Of a stretch of DNA of 64,000 nt, positions 27,997 through 36,734 are shown in pieces. Below the pieces are notes generated by a model. The model had not been told where the DNA came from. It did no database searches and was given only the letters and a program-made list of their open reading frames with translations. Origin of the DNA: Sphingomonas rhizophila (GTDB lineage: Bacteria; Pseudomonadota; Alphaproteobacteria; Sphingomonadales; Sphingomonadaceae); contig NZ_CP060717.1 in the NCBI RefSeq assembly GCF_014396585.1, forward strand, positions 496,001 to 560,000. Reading direction: 5' to 3'. The translations under genes were made by a program, and so were the position numbers. Position 1 is the stretch's first letter, and each line of letters opens with the position of its first letter.

Positions 27997-28470
27997 CTAG
28001 GGGCGCGGGTCTTTCGGGGTGGAGTGGAGGAAGGTCATCACCCACCGGTCGCCCTGGCGGCGGAGGACAGCGGATTCCAGCCAGGCGCGCGGCTTCAGCT
28101 TTCCCTGACGGCCGGACGAGCCATTGTTCTCCCAGGCCGCGGTGGCGACGGTGCAGTCGACATGCATGGTCATCGGGCCAAGGTTCCAGTTGATGATCTG
28201 CCCGTCGGCATGGTCCTTGGCGATGATGTCGCGCAATTCCTGGCCCGTGTATCGCTTGCCGATTTCGTAGGCGAAGAAGTGGGGCGTCGTCGCGCGCTGG
28301 AAGGCGGCGGCGTCGTCCGTCCTGAGGGCGTCATAGAAAGATTGAACGGCCTGCCGCACCGCGCCTCGCGCGGCGGGGTTGTCGCATCCGTTGGCGAGTG
28401 AACCGGCGGGAAGGCCGGTCGTCTGGCAGGACGTCAGCGAAAGCAGGGCCAAGGTGGCCAATGGTCGCAC
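27997..28470 (-). CDS. Lipoprotein with an NTF2/DUF4440-like domain
   Basis: The 157-residue protein has a lipoprotein signal (MRPLATLALLSLTSC, lipobox LTSC) and a SnoaL/DUF4440-type cone: ARGAVRQAVQSFYDALRTDD, RATTPHFFAYEIGKRYTG, and a C-terminal strand GDRWVMTFLHSTP. Such domains bind small ligands or act as enzymes; no catalytic assignment is possible. It is probably anchored at the periplasmic side of a membrane and lies between csp and the HWE kinase, all on the minus strand. Confidence 0.8.
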   Translation of the reverse strand: MRPLATLALLSLTSCQTTGLPAGSLANGCDNPAARGAVRQAVQSFYDALRTDDAAAFQRATTPHFFAYEIGKRYTGQELRDIIAKDHADGQIINWNLGPMTMHVDCTVATAAWENNGSSGRQGKLKPRAWLESAVLRRQGDRWVMTFLHSTPKDPRP

Positions 28471-28553
28471 AGGAATTTCCCCCGATGACTGGTGCCTGAG
28501 GTTTCCACATCACTTCCCCGCCCGCAATGGCGGACCGGCACGCTGCTTATCGC

Positions 28554-30551
28554 CTAGTTTGCGGACTGGCCGGCCAATGGTTCGGGCAGATCCTCACTGT
28601 CACCCAACTCGTCATTCGACTGGCCCACGACGTTGGCGAGGTCGGTCCGGATCCGGCAGCGAAGACCGCTGGCGGCGAAGTCGAGGTCGACGTTGCCGCG
28701 GATGTCGGCGGCGAGCGCACGCTGCAGCATGCGCGTGCCGAATCCGGCGTCGCGCGGCCCCTCGACGGGCGGGCCGTCGCGTTCGCGCCACTCGATCACT
28801 AGGTCGTCACCGACCGTCCAGGCAATGTCGACGCGGCCGTTTTCGTTGGAAAAGGCGCCGTATTTGACGGCATTGGTGGCCAGTTCGTGCAGCGCCAGCG
28901 ACAGGCTCACCGCGACGGCGGGAATAATCCGGATCGCCGGTCCTTCGATGCTGCAGCGCCCGTTCGCGCAGAATGCCGCCAGCGCATGCTGCACCACGTC
29001 GTGGAGCGAGGCGTTGTCCCAATTCTCGCGTGTCAGCAGGTTGTGCGCCGCAGCCAGCGTGCCCAGCCGGCCCTCGAAGGCCTTGAACGCCTCCATGGGC
29101 GGCTTGTTGGCCTTGAATGTCTGGTGGGCCAGGCTTTGCACTACCGTCAGGCTGTTCTTCACCCGGTGGTTCAGTTCGGCGACCAGCAGGCGCTGGTGAT
29201 GTTCCCACCGCTTGCGGTCGGTGACGTCGCGACCAACGACGTGAAGCCCGATCGGATGTCCGCCCTCGTCGTACGTCAGTCCCGAATTCACTTCCCAGTA
29301 CAACAGGTCTCCCGACCGGCTGCGCACCCGGACGTCGTATCGGGTCGTCCCGCCGCGGCCGAGCTTCTGGCGAAGCATGCCGCTGGTCCTCTCGAAATCC
29401 TCCGACGAGAGGAAGTCGGCAATATTGCGCCCGATCGCTTCCTCGCGGGTCAGGCCGACGGCGGCGGCGGCGGAATCGTTACAGTCGGTGACGACCTGCT
29501 GCAGGTCGGCGGTGATGATGAGGTCGCTCGCCTGCTGGAAGATGCGGCGATAGCGCTCCTCGCTCAGCCTCGCGTGCCGTTCGGCCGTGGCGCGGGCGAG
29601 TTCGGTCCAGGTCCGTTCGGCGACGTCCTGGACCAGCCGCCGGTCGGCCTCGCCCCATACCCGCGGCTCGCGGGCGTGGGCGTAGAGCGCGGCGACCATC
29701 CGCCCGCCCTTGACCAGCGAGGCGGTGATCGCGGCCCGGGTGTCGATCGCTTCGAACGCGGCAACGAAGTCCGGGCTGGAGGTGCGCGGATCGCGGCGCA
29801 CATCCTCGATCACCAAGGGCTCGCCCCGCTTCAGGGCGCCATGGATATCGGGACCGAAGCCGGCGAGGTCGTGGGTGCCGTGCCGGGACGGAACGCCGTC
29901 CGTCCAATTGTCGGTGGTCGTGAAATAACGCTCGGTCGGGTCGACGTCGCCATAGCCGACGCGGTTGGCGCCAAGCTCCTCGCCCAGCAGCCGCTGCGCG
30001 GTGCGGATGATGTCGGCGGGGTCGAAGATCGGGCGAAGGGCGTCGCTGAACCGCAGCAGGAATTGCTGGCGGCGTTCCTCGAGGACTTTGTCGGTGACCT
30101 CGTTGCCCTGGTTAAAGATGCCGACGACCTGGCCGTCCTGGGCCACGATCGGCGTGAAGCTGTAGTTCCAGAAGGTTTCCACTGGTCCGTTGCCGCGGTC
30201 GATCATCAGCGGCTGGTCGAAGGTCGAGAACCCCTCGCCGGTTTCCATCACCTTCCTCATCTGCGGAGCGACGACGTCCCAGATGTCGGTCCACACCTCG
30301 GCGGCGGCACGGCCCATCGCCCACGGGTGGCGATCGCCCGGGATGAACGACCAGGCGTCGTTGTAGATGAGGCGCAGGTCATGGCCCCAATAGATCGACG
30401 TCGGGACGCTGGAACGAAGGCACAGGTTGAGCGCGATGATCAGCGCCGGCGGCCACTGGGACGGCGCGCCGATCGGTGACGCCGCCCAGTCGTACTCGCG
30501 GATGCGGGTCGCCATTTCACTGTCAGCGGGAAGGATCAAACTGAGAGGCAA
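28554..30551 (-). CDS. PAS/GAF-domain HWE sensor histidine kinase
   Basis: The 665-residue cytoplasmic kinase has an N-terminal PAS-like region (about residues 35-155), a GAF domain (about 170-320, with FDPADIIRTAQRLLGEELGA), a second PAS domain with PAC (about 335-455, IFQQASDLIITADLQQVV), and an HWE kinase core: ELNHRVKNSLTVVQSLAHQT (phospho-His), LHELATNAVKYGAFS (N box) and the WRE signature in IEWRERDGP. There is no membrane segment, so it senses a cytoplasmic or light/redox signal. TTG 30551 is used because GGAG lies 9 bases upstream; ATG 30515 is an alternative. Confidence 0.93.
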   Translation of the reverse strand: MPLSLILPADSEMATRIREYDWAASPIGAPSQWPPALIIALNLCLRSSVPTSIYWGHDLRLIYNDAWSFIPGDRHPWAMGRAAAEVWTDIWDVVAPQMRKVMETGEGFSTFDQPLMIDRGNGPVETFWNYSFTPIVAQDGQVVGIFNQGNEVTDKVLEERRQQFLLRFSDALRPIFDPADIIRTAQRLLGEELGANRVGYGDVDPTERYFTTTDNWTDGVPSRHGTHDLAGFGPDIHGALKRGEPLVIEDVRRDPRTSSPDFVAAFEAIDTRAAITASLVKGGRMVAALYAHAREPRVWGEADRRLVQDVAERTWTELARATAERHARLSEERYRRIFQQASDLIITADLQQVVTDCNDSAAAAVGLTREEAIGRNIADFLSSEDFERTSGMLRQKLGRGGTTRYDVRVRSRSGDLLYWEVNSGLTYDEGGHPIGLHVVGRDVTDRKRWEHHQRLLVAELNHRVKNSLTVVQSLAHQTFKANKPPMEAFKAFEGRLGTLAAAHNLLTRENWDNASLHDVVQHALAAFCANGRCSIEGPAIRIIPAVAVSLSLALHELATNAVKYGAFSNENGRVDIAWTVGDDLVIEWRERDGPPVEGPRDAGFGTRMLQRALAADIRGNVDLDFAASGLRCRIRTDLANVVGQSNDELGDSEDLPEPLAGQSAN

Positions 30552-30788
30552 CGACTACTCCGTTACGCGGGTGCAAAGGGTTAGCATCAGGAAGCGCCGC
30601 TAGCGAGTGGTTCCCTTCAGTCGGGAGAAGGTCCGCAAACGACAAGAGAATGAATGGTGACCGCGAAGTCCCCGAACAGTTTCAATTGCCATAATCATGT
30701 CTGATTACAATAGCCTAGGTCAATCCGGCGATGCCGCTGCCCGCCCCTCCCTTGCGGTGGGTGAGCGATAGCGGCTAGCCGACGGGTC

Positions 30789-31298
30789 ATGACGCCGCTC
30801 GACATCTTCGTTTTGCTGCTGCTAGGCGGGGCCGCCCTCATCGGCTTCACGCGTGGATTCGCGCACGAAGTGCTGGCGCTGATGGCGTGGATCGCGGGCA
30901 TCGCCGCGGTGAAGCTGTTCCATGCCCCGCTGGCGGCGCGGTTGGCGGGAAGCGTCGAGGATTCGACCTCGGCGGCGATCGTCGCCTTCGCCCTGCTGTT
31001 CCTGCCGACCTACGTCGCGCTGCGCCTGTTCGGCAAGGCGGTGGGGCATCGCACGCGTCGCTCGATCCTCGGCCCGGTCGATCGGGTACTGGGCGGCGGG
31101 TTCGGGATGCTGAAGGGCCTGCTCGGCGCGACGCTGGTGTTCCTGGTCGCCAATTTCGCCACCGACCTCACCTATGGTCCGATGGCCGACCGGCCCGAAT
31201 GGATGACCAGGTCGCGGACCTATCCGCTGCTCAACGCCAGCGGCCGCGCGGTTGTCGACTGGGTCGAAACGCGCCGCCACCCCGGAGTAACGATGTGA
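30789..31298 (+). CDS. cvpA: CvpA family membrane protein
   Basis: The 169-residue protein has four membrane segments and the CvpA pattern: [20 protein letters not shown] with [10 protein letters not shown], then [20 protein letters not shown]. CvpA is linked to colicin V production and envelope stress, and its biochemical role is unclear. Its stop overlaps the cysS GTG by 4 bp, beginning a coupled chain cvpA-cysS-scaffold-kefB. Confidence 0.93.
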   Translation: MTPLDIFVLLLLGGAALIGFTRGFAHEVLALMAWIAGIAAVKLFHAPLAARLAGSVEDSTSAAIVAFALLFLPTYVALRLFGKAVGHRTRRSILGPVDRVLGGGFGMLKGLLGATLVFLVANFATDLTYGPMADRPEWMTRSRTYPLLNASGRAVVDWVETRRHPGVTM

Positions 31299-32701
31299 TC
31301 CAGCTCTATGACACGATGGCACGCAGGAAGCTGCCGTTCGCGCCCGCCGACGAGAAGCGGATCACCATGTATGTGTGCGGGCCGACGGTCTACGGCCGCG
31401 CCCACATCGGCAATGCCCGCCCGGCGGTGGTGTTCGACACGCTCGCCCGCCTGATCCGGCACCAGTACGGCGCTGACAGTCTGGTCTATGCCCGCAACGT
31501 CACCGACGTCGACGACAAGATCATCGCGTCGGCGCAAAGCGAGGGCGTCGACCCGTCGTTGATTACCGAGCGGTTCGAGCGCTTCTATCTCGAGGACATG
31601 GGCGCGCTGGGCGTCGCGCCGCCCGACATCGCGCCGCACGCCACGCAGGAAATTCCGGCGATGGTGGCGATGATCGCCGAGCTGATCGAGCGCGGCCATG
31701 CCTATGAGGCCGACGGCCATGTGCTGTTCGAAGTCGCATCCGACCCCGATTATGGCGCGCTGTCGAAGCGCGACCGCGAGGCGATGCTGGCCGGGGCGCG
31801 GGTCGAGGTCGCGCCCTACAAGCGCGACGGCGCCGACTTCGTGCTGTGGAAGCCGAGCGCCGAAGGCGTGATCGGCTGGGACTCGCCATGGGGCCGGGGA
31901 CGACCGGGATGGCACATCGAATGTTCGGCGATGATCCGCGCGCACCTGGGCGAAACGATTGACATCCACGGCGGCGGCCTCGACCTCATCTTCCCGCACC
32001 ATGAGAACGAGATTGCGCAGAGCCGCTGCGCCCACGGCGGCGCACCGCTGGCCCGCCACTGGGTCCACAACGGCTTCCTCGACATGGGCGCGGAAAAGAT
32101 GTCGAAGAGCCTCGGCAACGTCGTGACGGTCGATGCGCTGCTCGACGCCGGCCACAGGGGCGAGGTGCTGCGTCTGGCGCTGCTCAGCGCGCACTACCGC
32201 CAGCCGCTGCCGTGGACGGAAACCCTGATCGCGCAGAGCAAGGCGACTCTGGATCGGTGGTATCGCTTGCTTTCAGAACTTTGCCACTTTGAGGGGGCAG
32301 AGGAAACGAGCGAGATCAACTGGCAAGCATTGGAAGCGTTGTCCGACGATATCAATTCGCCAGCATTTCTAGCGCGGCTCAGCTTGATGGCCGACCACCT
32401 TTGGAAACTGCGAAATGACTACTTTCATTCAACAAGCGACACAGTTGAGTATCAGGGGCTCGCTTACCAGCGTGACGTTTTCCGGAATACAGCTCGCCTA
32501 ATCGGACTGCTCCTCGAAGAGCCAGACGAATGGTTCCGCGGCGAAGGGGACAATTCCGCCATCGACGCGCTGATCGCCGAGCGCGACGCCGCCAAGAAGG
32601 CGCGCGACTTCGCCACCGCCGACCGCATTCGCGACGAGCTGAAGGCGGAGGGCATCCTGCTTGAGGACGGGCCGGGGGGGACGACATGGCGGCGAGCGTG
32701 A
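31295..32701 (+). CDS. cysS: Cysteinyl-tRNA synthetase
   Basis: From GTG 31295 the 468-residue class I synthetase has the HIGH-type motif in [16 protein letters not shown], zinc ligands including Cys near residue 21 and C/H/E in GWHIECSAM and HHENEIAQS, and the KMSKS motif in [10 protein letters not shown]. Residues about 310-410 (bases 32230-32540) have clearly lower G+C (125 of 240 bases, 52%, at 32281-32520) and carry an inserted-looking segment with [20 protein letters not shown]. The end ([20 protein letters not shown]) is typical again. The low-GC helical part suggests intragenic recombination. Confidence 0.95.
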   Translation: MIQLYDTMARRKLPFAPADEKRITMYVCGPTVYGRAHIGNARPAVVFDTLARLIRHQYGADSLVYARNVTDVDDKIIASAQSEGVDPSLITERFERFYLEDMGALGVAPPDIAPHATQEIPAMVAMIAELIERGHAYEADGHVLFEVASDPDYGALSKRDREAMLAGARVEVAPYKRDGADFVLWKPSAEGVIGWDSPWGRGRPGWHIECSAMIRAHLGETIDIHGGGLDLIFPHHENEIAQSRCAHGGAPLARHWVHNGFLDMGAEKMSKSLGNVVTVDALLDAGHRGEVLRLALLSAHYRQPLPWTETLIAQSKATLDRWYRLLSELCHFEGAEETSEINWQALEALSDDINSPAFLARLSLMADHLWKLRNDYFHSTSDTVEYQGLAYQRDVFRNTARLIGLLLEEPDEWFRGEGDNSAIDALIAERDAAKKARDFATADRIRDELKAEGILLEDGPGGTTWRRA

Positions 32702-33114
32702 GCGAACCGCTCTACACCCGCGATATCCTGCGGCTGGCGTCTTCGATCCCGTATCTCGACCCGATCGACCGGGCTGATGGGCAGGCGGCGCTGCGCTCGC
32801 CGACGTGCGGGGCGACGATGACCGTCGCCGTGCGCCTCGACGGTGAGGGCCGGGTCGTGGCGCTGTCGCAATCGGTCAGCGCCTGCGCCTTCGGGCAGGC
32901 CACCGCAGCGCTGATGGGGCAGGGGGCCATCGGCATCGACCGCGCCGCCGCCGCCCGGGCCGAGGCCGACGTCCGCTGCTGGCTGGCGGGGGAAGCGGTC
33001 GATCCATGGCCGGGTTTCGAGGCGCTGGAGCCCGCCCGCACCCGCGTTGGCCGCCATGGCGCCATCCTGCTGCCGTTCCGCACCCTTCTCGCCGCCATCG
33101 AGGAGGCGCAATGA
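32686..33114 (+). CDS. Iron-sulfur cluster assembly scaffold (IscU/SufU-like)
   Basis: The 142-residue protein begins [20 protein letters not shown] after the first residues and has Cys at [12 protein letters not shown], Cys at [17 protein letters not shown] and Cys at VRCWLAGEA, the three-cysteine pattern of IscU/NifU N-terminal scaffolds. It is degenerate relative to classical IscU, as in the divergent alphaproteobacterial paralogues. It overlaps cysS by 16 bp and kefB by 4 bp, so it is translated in the same chain. Confidence 0.82.
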   Translation: MAASVSEPLYTRDILRLASSIPYLDPIDRADGQAALRSPTCGATMTVAVRLDGEGRVVALSQSVSACAFGQATAALMGQGAIGIDRAAAARAEADVRCWLAGEAVDPWPGFEALEPARTRVGRHGAILLPFRTLLAAIEEAQ

Positions 33115-34904
33115 TCGCCGCCGAACCCGTCGCCGTCGCCACCGCGTCGAGCCTGCTCGAAGGCGCGGCGATCATGCTCGGCGCCGCGCTGGTATCAGTC
33201 ACCTTGTTCCGCAAGGCGAAGCTTGGCGCGACGCTGGGCTATATCGTCGCCGGCATCGTCATCGGGCCGCAGATGCTCGGCTTGTTCGGCGACGCCGAGG
33301 CGCTGTTGTCGATCAGCGAAATCGGCATCGCCATGCTGTTGTTCATCGTCGGGCTGGAATTGAATCCGGGCCGGCTGTGGCGGCTGCGCAAGGATCTGTT
33401 CGGGCTGGGTTTTGCGCAGGTGATGCTGTGCGGCCTGGCGCTGGCACTGTTCATTCGGCTGGCGCTGGGCGTCACCTGGCCGGCCGCGCTGGCGATCGGC
33501 CTGCCGCTGGCGCTGTCGTCGACCGCGCAGGTGCTGCCGATGCTTCGCGCCGACGGCGACCTCAACACCCGCGACGGGGAGCGCGCCTTCTCCGTCCTGC
33601 TGTTCCAGGATCTCAGCATCGTGCCGATGATCACGCTGGTCGCGGCGCTGTCGCGGGTTCCGCCCGACCCGTCGGAGCCCGTCGGCTGGACGCTGGTGCT
33701 CTACACGCTGGGCGCGATCGCCGCGCTGGTGCTGATCGGGCGGATCGTCCTCAACCCGCTGTTCCGGCTGATCGGCCGCTTCGGCGAGCGCGAGCTGTTC
33801 GTCGTCGCCGGGCTGTTCACGGTCATCGCCGCGGCGGCGATGATGCACGCGCTGCACCTGTCGGTGCCGCTGGGCGCGTTCGTCGCCGGCGTGATGCTGG
33901 CCGAAAGCCCGTACCGGCACGAACTGGAAAGCGATGTCGAGCCGTTCCGTTCGATCCTGCTCGGCCTGTTCTTCCTGTCGGTGGGCATGATGCTCGACCT
34001 CGGCGTCATCATGCAGCGGCCGATGTGGGTGCTGGGCATCGCGGTCGCGGTGATCGCCATCAAGAGCGGCGTCATCACCCTGTTGACCCGGGCCTTCGGG
34101 CAGAAATGGACCACCTCGCTGCGGCTCGGCCTGCTCTTGAGCCAGGCGGGCGAGTTCGGCTTCGTCCTCTTTGCGCAGGCGACGCAGGCGCAGCTCATCC
34201 TGCCCGAGGCGGCATCGCTGTTCGGCGCGGTCGTTACCCTGTCGATGGTCTCGACGCCGTTCCTGATGCGCCTGATCGACCGGCTGGAGCGCAACGAGGT
34301 GGCGCGCACGGCCGGCCTAGAAGGGCCTGAAAACTCGCCGTCTGGCGGGGCGATCATCGTCGGCTATGGCCGCTTCGGCCAGACCGTCGGCCAGATGCTG
34401 ATGGCCAAGCGCGTGCCGGTCACCCTGATCGACCTGGCGCCGCGGACGATCGAACTGAGCGGCGAATTCGGGACCAAGGTCTATTACGGCGACGGGCTCC
34501 GGCTGGAACTGCTCCGGACGGCCGGTGCCGACTCCGCCCGCGCGATCCTGTTCTGCATCGACGGCACCGCCGCCAACCGCGAAACGATGCAGCGCGTGTT
34601 GGAGGCGTTTCCGCAGGCGTCGATCATGGTCCGCGCCTACGACCGCCGCCACCTGATCGAGCTTCGCGGTCTCGACCTCGCCGTCGCCCAGCGCGAGCTG
34701 TTCGAGAGCGCGGTCAAGATGGGCAAGGCCGCACTTCGCGCGGTCGGGATCGAGGCGAACGAGGTCGAGCGGGTCGAGGAAGAATATCGCCTGCGCGACT
34801 GCGAGCGGCTTGAGCGGCAGGTGGAGGCCGGCAATCTGAAGGCGGGCCTCGACCGGATGTTCGCGGTCGACAATCCGCTGCCCGAAGAGCCGAAGGCGGG
34901 CTAG
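33111..34904 (+). CDS. Potassium/proton antiporter, KefB/CPA2 family with RCK domain
   Basis: The 597-residue protein has 12-13 membrane segments of the CPA2 Na/K:H exchanger fold (LGATLGYIVAGIVIGPQMLG; FLFIVGLELNPGRLWRLRKD-like; GLPLALSSTAQVLPML; FQDLSIVPM; GAFVAGVMLAESPYRHELES), then a cytoplasmic TrkA-N/RCK domain from about residue 410 (GAIIVGYGRFGQTVGQML). It resembles KefB/KefC glutathione-regulated potassium efflux systems. ATG 33111 overlaps the preceding stop (ATGA). It converges with aroB, overlapping by 4 bp. Confidence 0.92.
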   Translation: MIAAEPVAVATASSLLEGAAIMLGAALVSVTLFRKAKLGATLGYIVAGIVIGPQMLGLFGDAEALLSISEIGIAMLLFIVGLELNPGRLWRLRKDLFGLGFAQVMLCGLALALFIRLALGVTWPAALAIGLPLALSSTAQVLPMLRADGDLNTRDGERAFSVLLFQDLSIVPMITLVAALSRVPPDPSEPVGWTLVLYTLGAIAALVLIGRIVLNPLFRLIGRFGERELFVVAGLFTVIAAAAMMHALHLSVPLGAFVAGVMLAESPYRHELESDVEPFRSILLGLFFLSVGMMLDLGVIMQRPMWVLGIAVAVIAIKSGVITLLTRAFGQKWTTSLRLGLLLSQAGEFGFVLFAQATQAQLILPEAASLFGAVVTLSMVSTPFLMRLIDRLERNEVARTAGLEGPENSPSGGAIIVGYGRFGQTVGQMLMAKRVPVTLIDLAPRTIELSGEFGTKVYYGDGLRLELLRTAGADSARAILFCIDGTAANRETMQRVLEAFPQASIMVRAYDRRHLIELRGLDLAVAQRELFESAVKMGKAALRAVGIEANEVERVEEEYRLRDCERLERQVEAGNLKAGLDRMFAVDNPLPEEPKAG

Positions 34905-35992
34905 GCCGCCTCGAGGAAGGGGCCGAGCTGGTCGCTGGTGATCCCGTGCTTCAGGAACGCCCGGCCGATGCCGTGCGACAGCACCAGCGTCACCGCGCCG
35001 CGCTCGTTCTTCTTGTCGCGGACCATGTGTTTCAGCAGCCGGTCGCCGCGCCCGCCGAGGCCGACCGCGGCGAGGCTGGTCGGCAGGCCGGCGCGACCGA
35101 GCAGGCTCACCATCCGCTCCGCGTCGCTGGCGTCGGCCTGTCCGGCGCGCGCGGAAAAGCGCAGCGCCAGCACCATGCCGACCGCGACCGCCTCGCCGTG
35201 AAGCACCTCACCAAGCCCGCACTCGGCCTCGATGGCGTGGGCGAAGCTGTGGCCGAAATTGAGCAGCGCGCGCTGGCCGCTGCGGTCGGTAACGTCGCCG
35301 GCGACGGTGCGCGCCTTGGCGGTCACGCAATGGACGATGGCGTCGGTCAGCCGGTCGACATGGCCCGCGACCAGTGCGTCGATGCTGGATTCGCACCAGG
35401 CGAAGAAGGCGGCATCGTCGATCGCGCCATATTTGATGACCTCGGCCAGGCCGGAGCGGAACTGGCGCTGGTCGAGCGTCGCCAACAGCGACGGGTCGGC
35501 GATGACCAGCGACGGCTGGTGGAAGGTGCCGACCAGGTTCTTCTGCCCGGCGAAGTCGATCGCGGTCTTGCCGCCGACCGCGCTGTCCGACTGGGCGAGC
35601 AGGGTGGTCGGCACATGGACGATCGGGCAGCCGCGCTTGAACAGGGCGGCGGCCAACCCGCTGAGGTCGCCGACCGCGCCGCCGCCCAGCGCGACTATCG
35701 GCGTCGATCGGTCGGGGTCGATGGCGGCGATCCGGTAGAGCAGGTCCTCGAGCACGGCGAAGGTCTTGCCGTCTTCGCCGCGCGGGACGACCAGCGGCTC
35801 GACGTCGAAGCGGTCGCGGATGGCACCGCCGTGAAGGCCGAGGACCAGTTCGTCGCTGACCAGCGGGATCCGCCCGCCGCGCCCGTCGATCAAGGCTTCT
35901 AGCGCGTCGAGCCCGGGGGCGAGCGGACCGACGACGACGTCGTAGCGCCCGCCCTCGGTATCGACCGCGACCCTGTTCACTTGTCCAGCCAT
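34901..35992 (-). CDS. aroB: 3-dehydroquinate synthase (AroB)
   Basis: The 363-residue enzyme contains GGGAVGDLSGLAAALFKRG, PTTLLAQSDSAVGGKTAID, FAGQKNLVGTFHQPSLVIAD, RSGLAEVIKYGAI, and metal-ligand histidines in LLNFGHSFAHAIEAE and LHGEAVAVGM. It converts DAHP to 3-dehydroquinate in the shikimate pathway and uses NAD and a divalent metal. ATG 35992 overlaps aroK by 16 bp; GTG 35980 (GTGA with the aroK stop) is an equally possible start. aroK-aroB is the usual proteobacterial order. Confidence 0.95.
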   Translation of the reverse strand: MAGQVNRVAVDTEGGRYDVVVGPLAPGLDALEALIDGRGGRIPLVSDELVLGLHGGAIRDRFDVEPLVVPRGEDGKTFAVLEDLLYRIAAIDPDRSTPIVALGGGAVGDLSGLAAALFKRGCPIVHVPTTLLAQSDSAVGGKTAIDFAGQKNLVGTFHQPSLVIADPSLLATLDQRQFRSGLAEVIKYGAIDDAAFFAWCESSIDALVAGHVDRLTDAIVHCVTAKARTVAGDVTDRSGQRALLNFGHSFAHAIEAECGLGEVLHGEAVAVGMVLALRFSARAGQADASDAERMVSLLGRAGLPTSLAAVGLGGRGDRLLKHMVRDKKNERGAVTLVLSHGIGRAFLKHGITSDQLGPFLEAA

Positions 35993-36519
35993 TCGCTCAG
36001 CGCCTCGACGATGCGGTTGACGACCTCGCCGTGGGAAGCGGTGCTGCTCGTCACGTGGATATGCGCTTCGGCATAGGCGGGCGCGCGCTCCCTTGCCAAT
36101 CGTCCCAGCACCTCCGCCCGGTTGCCGTCGCGGAGCAAGGGGCGGGTGTCCCGCCGCCCGGTGCGCTCGGCGAGCAGTTCGACCGGCGCGTCGAGCCAGA
36201 CGGTGATCGCGCGCTCGGTCAGCAGGCGGCGGGTGTCGGGGTCGACGAAGGCGCCGCCGCCGGTGGCGATGACGCGGACCTGCCCGTTGATCAGGCGGGC
36301 GACCACCCGCCGCTCGCCGTCGCGATAGGCCCGCTCGCCGTGACGTTCGAACACTTCGGCGGCGGAGGTGCCGCCGTTGGCGTCCTCGATCGCGGTGTCG
36401 GTATCGATGAAATCCAGCCCCAGCCGCTTCGCCAGCCGGCGGCCGACGGTCGACTTGCCGACGCCCATCAGGCCGACAAGGACAATCGGTCGATCGAGGC
36501 GGTCGGTCGGATTTTGCAC
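35977..36519 (-). CDS. aroK: Shikimate kinase (AroK)
   Basis: The 180-residue P-loop kinase has Walker A GLMGVGKST, the shikimate-binding D/R/G pattern (FIDTDTAIE, ERAYRDGE, TGGGAFVD) and the lid RRDTRPLL. It phosphorylates shikimate with ATP. It lies upstream of and overlaps aroB, so the two sequential-pathway enzymes are coupled on the minus strand. Confidence 0.95.
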   Translation of the reverse strand: MQNPTDRLDRPIVLVGLMGVGKSTVGRRLAKRLGLDFIDTDTAIEDANGGTSAAEVFERHGERAYRDGERRVVARLINGQVRVIATGGGAFVDPDTRRLLTERAITVWLDAPVELLAERTGRRDTRPLLRDGNRAEVLGRLARERAPAYAEAHIHVTSSTASHGEVVNRIVEALSEWLDK

Positions 36520-36596
36520 GAAGCGGGGCTATACATAAGGCGGCAAGGTCGGGCAAAAGCCCTTTCGCATCGCGTCACATGTTCACGGGAGCCGGC

Positions 36597-36734
36597 ATGC
36601 CCAAGGGCCTATTCGTCCTGATTATCCTACTCGTCATCCTCATCGGCGGGGCCTTTTTCCTGTCCGGCCGGGTGACCGAACAGCCCACCCAGACGATCGA
36701 GGTTGACGTCGCCGGCAATGCATCGTCGAATTAA
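36597..36734 (+). CDS. Small single-pass membrane protein (45 aa)
   Basis: ATG 36597 to TAA 36732-36734 encodes a 45-residue peptide: Met-Pro-Lys-Gly, one hydrophobic helix (LFVLIILLVILIGGAFFL), then a short polar tail ending ASSN. GGGAG precedes the start. It overlaps the next gene by 17 bp, suggesting coupled translation with the exported conserved protein. The family is unknown to me. It lies divergent from aroK-aroB. Confidence 0.68.
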   Translation: MPKGLFVLIILLVILIGGAFFLSGRVTEQPTQTIEVDVAGNASSN

